This document shows, piece after piece, positions 57,683 through 64,000 of a stretch of DNA of 64,000 nt. Where the stretch lies: positions 217,217,501 through 217,281,500 of the forward strand of contig OX465596.1 of assembly GCA_950022295.1 (NCBI GenBank), read 5' to 3'. The stretch is from Bromus sterilis. Taxonomy: Eukaryota > Streptophyta > Magnoliopsida > Poales > Poaceae. Each line of letters starts with the position of its first letter. Within the stretch, counting starts at the first letter, position 1. The notes beneath the pieces were generated by a model, which saw nothing but the letters and a program-made list of their open reading frames with translations, did not search any database and was not told the DNA's origin. The translations under genes and the position numbers were made by a program.

Positions 57683-59361
57683 GTAGCTACTTTGGAGCAA
57701 GATATAATCATGATGCAGCAATAAATTATGGCATGTGAATGCATGAAACTGAAGTAGAAACAATGCTTAACGCAACGCGAAAGGAATCACTCAATTCCGA
57801 CGTACGGTTGCGAAGCAACCGTCGCCCGAAGTTGCAATAAAATAATAACAGCAACACTTAATAGGAAAGATTAGCAGTTAACGGTCTGATGCCCACTTCA
57901 ACGCAGAATTAAACTATCTAGACGGCCTCAGACGGAAAAACTTTCTACATACGAACGCTTGAGCACGCAAAACTGAGCAATATTCGTTTTGGGGGCACGT
58001 TCGTCGGAGCTACGTTTTAGGCGTTATTAACAGTGCAAAATTGAATACAACAAGCAATTTTCCTGGGACTTAGAAAAAAAATAGCATGGTCTAGTCAGAA
58101 AAAAAAGGAGGGACGGGCCTCACCCCTGATGGGCTCAACCCATCTGGCTGGAGCGGCGCTTGGGCTGCCGGCTGGCTGCTGGGCCGTTGGTTGCTGGGCC
58201 ACCAGGGGCTGCGCGGCCCACCTGGCAGGGGAGGCCCAGCCGGCGCGGTTGACCGGATCGGGCACGTCCCGATCCCGATCAGGAGCAGCGCGGCGGCTCC
58301 GGCCTGTCTCCGGCGAGGCGCGCGGCGGAGGGCGGCGCAAGGCAGCGGGACAAGCGCGGAGGGGCGCAGGCGGCGACGGTTGGGGTCGTCGGGGCAGTGG
58401 CCGGCGGCTGTCTCCGGGGCGGCCGACCTCAACGCGGCCATCCATGGCGCGGCGGCGGACTATTCCGGCGACGAGCGGGGCGGCACCTGCGCAGAGGAGG
58501 CGAGGGAAGAGATCAGGTAGAGTAAGAGGGAAGGGAGGAGAAATGAAGGGCGCGAGAGGAGAGGTGGAGCGGCGGCGCGACGGTGGCTTGCTCCACGGGC
58601 GATGCGGCGTGCAGACTCGGGCGGAGGCGGCGACGCGGCTGACCGCGGCCCGGTTTGGCCCGGCGGCGCGGATCTCGGCCTGGCGGGGCCCGGACGTGGT
58701 CTGGTGCGTCTGGGAGGGACGTGGCGCCTCTGGGCCGTCAGATCTGTGATCTGAGGGTCCAGATCAGAGGACGGGCTAGGGTTTCGGGGAGAGAGGGATT
58801 TGGGGCCAAATCTGGAGTTTTTAGAGGGGGTTGGCTGCAATTTTTACAAAGGGGAACCCTAATTGGATGGTTTGGGAGGTGGGGGTCATTATATAGGCAG
58901 GTTGGCTGGCCATTTTACGCAAACGCCCCGGTTCCCCTCTCGTGCGTCCGGCGATCGCGTTCGTGACCGCCGAGACTCCGTACGGACTCCGATTCCGACG
59001 AAATCTCGAACCACGCGCTCAGCGCATCGAGCCCGTCGATCGTACCTCACTGCGGTGACATTCCGACAACATTTTTCGGCGCCCCTGAAAATAATCCATT
59101 TATTAAATAAACAGGTTTTTCGATCCAGTGGCGATGGCTGGACTTGTGTCAGTAGTGACGGTGCTCGGGTGAAATCCCGGTGTCGCAAAGGTCGCGTGCC
59201 GCGGTGGAAAGGGGTCGGTCACGCATCCGATACTAGAATAGGGGGAGAAATATTCACCGATTATTATTTCGGCGAAACAAACACTGCAAACAATACAGAC
59301 AATCATCACCGCAATGCAACAAACAAAATTTTTAATTGGGGTGGAACTCCGGGCTTTTACA

Positions 59362-59541
59362 GGGATGAGCATGATAAAACCCGAGTTCAGACATTCTATG
59401 TCAACCGAGCCCTCGTAGAATTCACAGCAGAGATTACAGAAATCCTCTTTGAAAATATGCCAGCAAGATTTTAGAAAAGAGCCATTAAAGCCGTCCGGGC
59501 CAGGTGCTTGGTCCGATGGCACATCCTTTACCACACGACAA
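59362..59541 (-). pseudogene. LINE reverse transcriptase, upstream fragment
   Basis: The minus strand from 59534 encodes DVPSDQAPGPDGFNGSF and continues through ECLNSGFIMLIP up to the D boundary. The APGPDGF motif is the hallmark of the first conserved RT blocks of plant L1-like LINEs. Five bases GGGAT are shared with the downstream fragment because of the D insertion. The upstream remainder (endonuclease, ORF1) is cut off by the LTR-like segment at 59542. Confidence 0.85.
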
Positions 59542-59854
59542 TGTTGGGGATATCACTTATCAGTAACTTATCGGTCGACCCAAGATAAGGGGTAAATCGG
59601 ACGATTTATTGGTACATTTATCGACCAATTTATCTTATCGGTGAGACACCGAGTGACGAGGGAGTGACGCCACGACTCTTATAGATGAGGGTACATGATG
59701 TTTATCAAGCTAGAAGGCCCGCAGGAAGCCACGACCGGCCCACGCCTGGCCCACTCGAGGCATCGCCATAGGAGTCCTCGAGGATTATGGAAGCCGCGAC
59801 TTGACGTCCAAGACTGAAGTTAGATTAGGAAAACCTCTCTGTAAACCTAGATGG
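59542..59854 (+). mobile_element. J: LTR-like fragment, unclassified
   Basis: The segment begins TGTTGGGGATATC, a typical LTR start, directly after LINE sequence (candidate duplication GACAA at 59537-59541). Only about 310 bp is present before the Copia LTR. There is an internal inverted pattern around TTATCGGT...ACCGAT-like repeats (59570-59640). Family unknown. Confidence 0.5.
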
Positions 59855-61610
59855 TGTTTGGAATGTTCCCTAGAGGCAAATAAAATATGTTTTATTAGCA
59901 TATTCCATTAGTTCATAATAATTTTTATACTGTGCTATAACTGCATTAAGCGGAAACATTAATACACGTGTGGTATAAAACAACCAGGTCCCTAGTTAAC
60001 TCTAGTATACTAGTCCATTGGGCAATTGATGATCAAGGTTTCCTTATCATGAGCAATTAAGCTGTTCACAATGGAGTCGTATCGCTGCGAGAATGATATG
60101 ATGGACACACACCCACCAGAAGTGTTGCAATGTGATCGAGTCACATAAGTTCAACATTGCGATAACTACAACGTAGTGACCAGATCCTTTGACCGTAATG
60201 ATCATACGTAATTACTATCTAAGAGGATGCTTTGATTTGTAACCCACCTCCTGACTGAAATATGTTGGCCATAAAGGTGCACTTTGGGTATTCCGAATAG
60301 ATATGTTAATGAGTATGCAAATAGATCAAAGCGGGATTTTTCCATCTGAGTGACGGATAGGTACTCTGGGCCCAGTCGGTGATATTACATCATAAAGATT
60401 GCAATCATTTGACTAGGTCACGAGGGTTGTAACATCACGGGAATGAGTAAACATGTTTGCCGCTAACGAGGATGAACTAGGTATATTGGATACCGACGAT
60501 CAAACTTCGGACAAGCAAAGTATCATAGGAAAAAAGGGATAATGCTCAACATTAAACGGATCCAACAGCGATGAAGTTTCATTTGATGGAAGCGCAAGGG
60601 CTATCAAGGATTGTAATCAGGTCCAATGGATTAGTCATTGATCAATGAGATTGTCTCGATCATGCCTGTTGTTTCCCGGACCGTAGGGTGTCACACTTAA
60701 GGGTATTCGACGCATTAAGGATACATTCGGGTTCACCGAGAAATAAGAGAGAACACCGGAATTATCTCCGGTGGAAACCAGAAATTGTTCTGGAAATTTT
60801 GAAAGGTTCAAAATGTTATTTAATAATGTTTTAATATGTTGTATTATTTAATTATCTGAATTAAATATGAAAATATAATTAATAAAGGAAGAAAAGCCAA
60901 ATGAGCCTAAAGAGCATTAGGGTAGGAGGGAGCCTCCCCCCTTGGGCCATGCGCCAAGGGAGGGCCCCACTCCCCCTTGGCCGGCGCACCACCCCCCCTT
61001 GGTGGGATTAGTCCCACCTCGGGGAGGGATGGAGGTTGAGGTTGCCCCCATCCTTGGCCTATATAAGGAGGGGTAGGGGTGCCCTTTTCTTCAAAGCATT
61101 GAAGTTCTCTCTTCCTCCTTTCTCCTTCCTTGTGTGGACTCCCCTAGTTTGGAGTCTATACTTGGTTGGGGGTTTCTCCACCATACGCACACCGCCGTGC
61201 TACTAGAATCGGGATCCGAGTCCATCTTCTTTCCGTTGCTCTTCTGGTTCGGAGCCCGGAGGGACGTTGGGTACACCATATGTGTGTAATCCCGCGAGGC
61301 GCTACACTTGTGGTGCTACTTCATCGTCGTGGCCGTATCGCGGCGTCTTCACCGACAACATTCCGACGGGGACGCAATCCCATCATCGGTCTCAAGTACC
61401 GGGTGGCTGGAGTCATCGTGGAGTTGCGCAGCATCGGGGATTGCCGGTACGACTACACCAACAATGTTCATGCGGGAGCATTTCCCGCTTAACGGACTAC
61501 ATACTAGTATGTGACCTATTCCATCCGTTACATGAATCGCCATAGCATAGGTCTTGGGATTGGGTATCGTAGGTTATGAAAAAATTGTGTTTTCTACCCC
61601 GAACCCCTAT
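59855..61610 (+). repeat. 5' LTR of K
   Basis: About 1756 bp, close to the ~1.8 kb usual for BARE/Angela. The 3' end has decayed: TTTCTACCCCGAACCCCTA stands where a CA terminus is expected, so the end is set by the primer site. Confidence 0.78.
61060..61067 (+). promoter_or_regulatory. TATA box in the K LTR
   Basis: TATATAAG within GGCCTATATAAGGAGGGG, at the position used by Angela/BARE LTR promoters, followed by a pyrimidine-rich leader. Confidence 0.65.
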
Positions 61611-61612
61611 AG

Positions 61613-61629
61613 TGGTATCCTGAGCAAGG
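61613..61629 (+). other. Degraded tRNA-iMet primer site of K
   Basis: TGGTATCCTGAGCAAGG, against the usual TGGTATCAGAGC. The mismatch in the centre would weaken priming. Confidence 0.7.
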
Positions 61630-62786
61630 CTATGCGTAGATGTATTATACGGATAGAACACATCTAGTGTGTGGCAACAATTCTCCAATTGTTACCCTCC
61701 CACGTGTACTCGTTTAGCATTGCGGCAATGTCCTGATGAAGCGGCTCCGACCGACCTTACGCATTTACGCGAGACTGTTTCCACTCTTGACATATGGTTT
61801 GTACCATATAAGTGGCTTTGGGGGTGTCTGTCTCTCTAACATTAGCTTTGCGAAGACGTTTGCAATGGAGGGCCCTGACAGGGGTGTAATATAGAAAAAT
61901 TTTGAGTTGTTGTGGTTGTATGTTCGTAGGCATAGAAATGGTTCTATCTCGAAAGCCCTAGCAGCCACATAAAATTTGTAAAAGATAAAGTAGAGGCGTC
62001 TAAACTTTAATTTGTAGGGGGCATCATAGTTAGTATGATTTATATTGTTGCATCCTGTTTTTCTAATATGTTAGATATAAGACGGTAGCATTATATGATG
62101 ATCCCTCACTAAAACCAACATAGTGTCCTTACCCTAGTGAGCACCACCTGGAAAGATCAACATTATGGAGGCATCACGTGGCAGACGGATGTCAAACATA
62201 TTCGCGTTCAAATGAGGTGGGTGTAGCAAGCCTGGCATATGTATGTGATATGGCCTTGCATGACACAGCAACCAATCACATAGGATATGGTGGCGAGCCT
62301 GGCATATGTATATGATATGGCCTCGGGACACAAGAGGCCGAAAGGTCGAGCATGAGTCACATAGATGATGTGATTGGCATGATGGCCTACCTTGAACAAC
62401 ATACTGATGGACGAGACGATCGGGGGAGATATGGTGTTCAAGGATCGTGTAATAACTTAGAATAAACTATGAGGGTTGTTTGTCTGAGTGGGAGTTCCAG
62501 AATTGTTTTTAAACATGAACTCCATATTATGAACTTAATCTTCATGTCTGAACAAATATCAATGTAGATAATGTCATACCCAAATGTTTAAAACTATGGC
62601 TCTTCTAGTGTCATGTAGAACTTAAGGTAAATGGGTCTTACTTCATTCATTGTTACCAACACCGTTAGAGACATACTAATTAGTAATGACTTGCTAAACA
62701 TAATACGAAAACTTCTAGGAGATACACCAGATAACTCTGTAATTAAGGAAGATGATGATGAGTATTGTGATCACTCTCACTTATGA
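61630..62786 (+). other. Untranslated leader of K
   Basis: Blocks typical of the Angela/BARE leader are in order: GCAGCCACATAAAATTTG near 61960, GACGGTAGCATTATATGATG near 62082, GATATGGCCTCGG near 62316 and CGAAAGGTCGAGCATGAGTC near 62338. The block TGGCATATGTATATGATATGG occurs twice (near 62232 and 62298), a local duplication. No real ORF. Confidence 0.7.
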
Positions 62787-63160
62787 ATGACTATCCAATA
62801 CACCATACTCCATTCTATGGAATATGAATTGTTAATTCATGTTAACGACACCAACACGTATGACGTGTTAGGTGAACTTAAAAGCGCCAAGTCACAATTC
62901 AGATTAATGGAATATGAGTATATGGACGGGGGTTCTTTCAACTATTGTGTAAGGAACAACCTGCTGAGAAATTCACTTGGAAACTGTATAAGATACATTG
63001 ACACCTTGTGTATAACTTGGACTACTGAATGACTGGTTATTTTGCGATAACTGGGGAGTTGCATCCGCTTCCTCCCAGCTACAAAGACCACGTCTAGACT
63101 ATGTCATGAAGGAGAATCGTTCACCTGTCATGAAGTCAAGGTTAAAGTTATGAACTTTGA
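62787..63160 (+). pseudogene. gag: Copia gag remnant of K
   Basis: An 81-codon frame includes IQYTILHSMEYELLIHVND, TYDVLGELKSA and RLMEYEYMDGG. The order corresponds to the gag (UBN2-type, PF14223) of Angela-like elements, where AYEMFQELK and ERYEV-type blocks stand. After the stop at 63030 another frame contains ASASSQLQRPR, comparable with the LPPSYKSF block. The protein would form the capsid; this copy is diverged and broken. Confidence 0.55.
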
Positions 63161-64000
63161 AGGTAGAACCAGGTATATTTAATATACAAGTTATAAATGT
63201 CTTTCCCCACAAAATACTAATTGCGGTTGATTAAGTATTTGATGCTTGAAAATGCTGCTTATAGAGTGTCTTGGAAGGGATGAGGTGACAATGTGTGCTG
63301 ACGATAATCAAGATAGTTGATGGTCGACAACACTCTCCCTCTACATCTATCATTTGATTAATTATATGAATAAATTTATGATTGTTTGAATGTGAACATT
63401 ATTAGTGTGTCTTGCATCTCGCGAAGAAAATTATTCATATTAGTGAGAAACAAGTTAGTTGTTCTCCTTTTATGAATGATATCTTTTATGGTCACATTAC
63501 GGTTATGAATGGGCTATTCTTATATTGATGATAGTAGTTTGATCATTTATAAGAAATATTGTAGTGCTAGGAAATTATCCAAACTTAAAATGACACTACA
63601 GTTTAAGTCATGAATGGTTTGATGAAGTCTTGGGATACTTGATCTCTTCACACATGCAAACCATGCCTCTTGAGGTGAGATGACTAAAACCTCGTGTTCT
63701 GGTAAAACAGAGTGTGTACTGATTGTTGAATATCATACATTGTGATGTATCGTATATCAGCATGTAGTGAATTTCATTATTTCGTGAACTTCTTATGTGG
63801 ACTTAGATGAATATATGTATTCCCTAATGAAACATGAGTCTTAATAATTTGATATGATCAAAAGGGATTTCAGACCAAAGATGGATATTAAATTAACAAG
63901 AAAGACAAGTCTCTACGATTTGATCAAAGTGACAATGTTATGAGGTAGCCTTGGGCATAAAAGACTTGTGAAAGTTGTTCCAAAAATTACAATGCTTGGA
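63161..64000 (+). other. Decayed internal sequence of K
   Basis: A/T-rich with stops in all frames. I cannot identify protease, integrase or RT blocks here, so the element is decayed or non-coding beyond gag. The window ends inside it. Confidence 0.45.

Larger units (their letters stand above)
41946..59361 (-). mobile_element. D: solo LTR, long-LTR family B, interrupted by element C
   Basis: TGTAAGGCCC at 41946 to GGGCTTTTACA at 59361, with the perfect duplication GGGAT at 41941-41945 and 59362-59366. Pieces are 41946-44553 (2608 bp) and 57688-59361 (1674 bp), about 4.28 kb in total, like the C LTRs. No internal domain is left. Removing D joins the two LINE RT fragments in one reading frame, which confirms the boundaries. 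A weak minus-strand TATA box lies at 58888-58895. Confidence 0.88.
59855..64000 (+). mobile_element. K: 5' part of a decayed Angela/BARE-like Copia element
   Basis: The LTR start, TGTTTGGAATGTTCCCTAGA, and the order of blocks in LTR and leader match the Angela/BARE/WIS group of Triticeae. LTR, primer site, leader and a gag remnant are in order on plus; the rest is outside the window. Many stops show an old copy. Confidence 0.82.

Overview
The window reads as intergenic, repeat-dense DNA from a large grass genome, most likely a Triticeae species (wheat, barley, rye or Aegilops group). The reasons are a BARE/Angela-type Copia LTR (59855 onward), a Sabrina/WHAM-type Athila-lineage Gypsy element with a tRNA-Asp primer site, a Tekay-type chromovirus with very long LTRs, and LTRs nested inside LTRs. 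I found no host protein gene, tRNA, rRNA or CRISPR array. Almost every base from 1 to 64000 can be assigned to, or lies between pieces of, transposable elements.

Layout, left to right. 1-2082 is a cut-off LTR of the Tekay-type family 'E' (E1). 2083-3388 is an older element carrying the end of an antisense extra ORF. 3389-30742 is one Sabrina-like element 'A' (minus sense, TSD ACTCG). It has been hit three times: a solo LTR of family 'B' (B1, 3586-7781, TSD TCAAT), a gag-less but otherwise intact Tekay chromovirus (E2, 9198-20625, TSD GGACG) and another B-family solo LTR (F, 22740-26214, TSD AAGGG). 30748-33695 holds two truncated, plus-sense long-LTR fragments (E3, H). 33696-41699 is Tat-lineage Gypsy material: an antisense extra ORF, an LTR-like block, a decayed RNase H-integrase, an antisense B3-domain ORF, a solo A-type LTR (G, TSD ACAGC) and a 679-bp 3' LTR. 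41700-41861 is the end of another A-type LTR.

That LTR end abuts a LINE reverse transcriptase (41862-41945), whose other half lies 17.4 kb away at 59362-59541. A minus-sense B-family solo LTR (D, TSD GGGAT) separates the two halves. D was itself interrupted by a non-autonomous element C (44554-57682), which has 4.3-kb LTRs and an internal domain of only 594 bp. C's right LTR was then hit by an E-family solo LTR (E4, TSD ATAGG). 59542-59854 is an unclassified LTR-like fragment, and 59855-64000 is the 5' part of a decayed Angela/BARE-like Copia element.

The target-site duplications give a relative order. LINE is oldest, then the A-type LTR end, then Tat material, then A (and its insertions) on the left arm; on the right arm the order is LINE, D, C, E4. 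The only long uninterrupted coding region is E2 pol (957 codons; RT, RNase H, integrase, chromodomain), so E2 could in principle supply pol functions to relatives. Element C shares E2's primer-site leader and PPT-proximal sequence and looks like such a dependent relative. The most interesting signal is a set of palindromic modules shared by the E, B and H LTR families, in which both arms have changed together.
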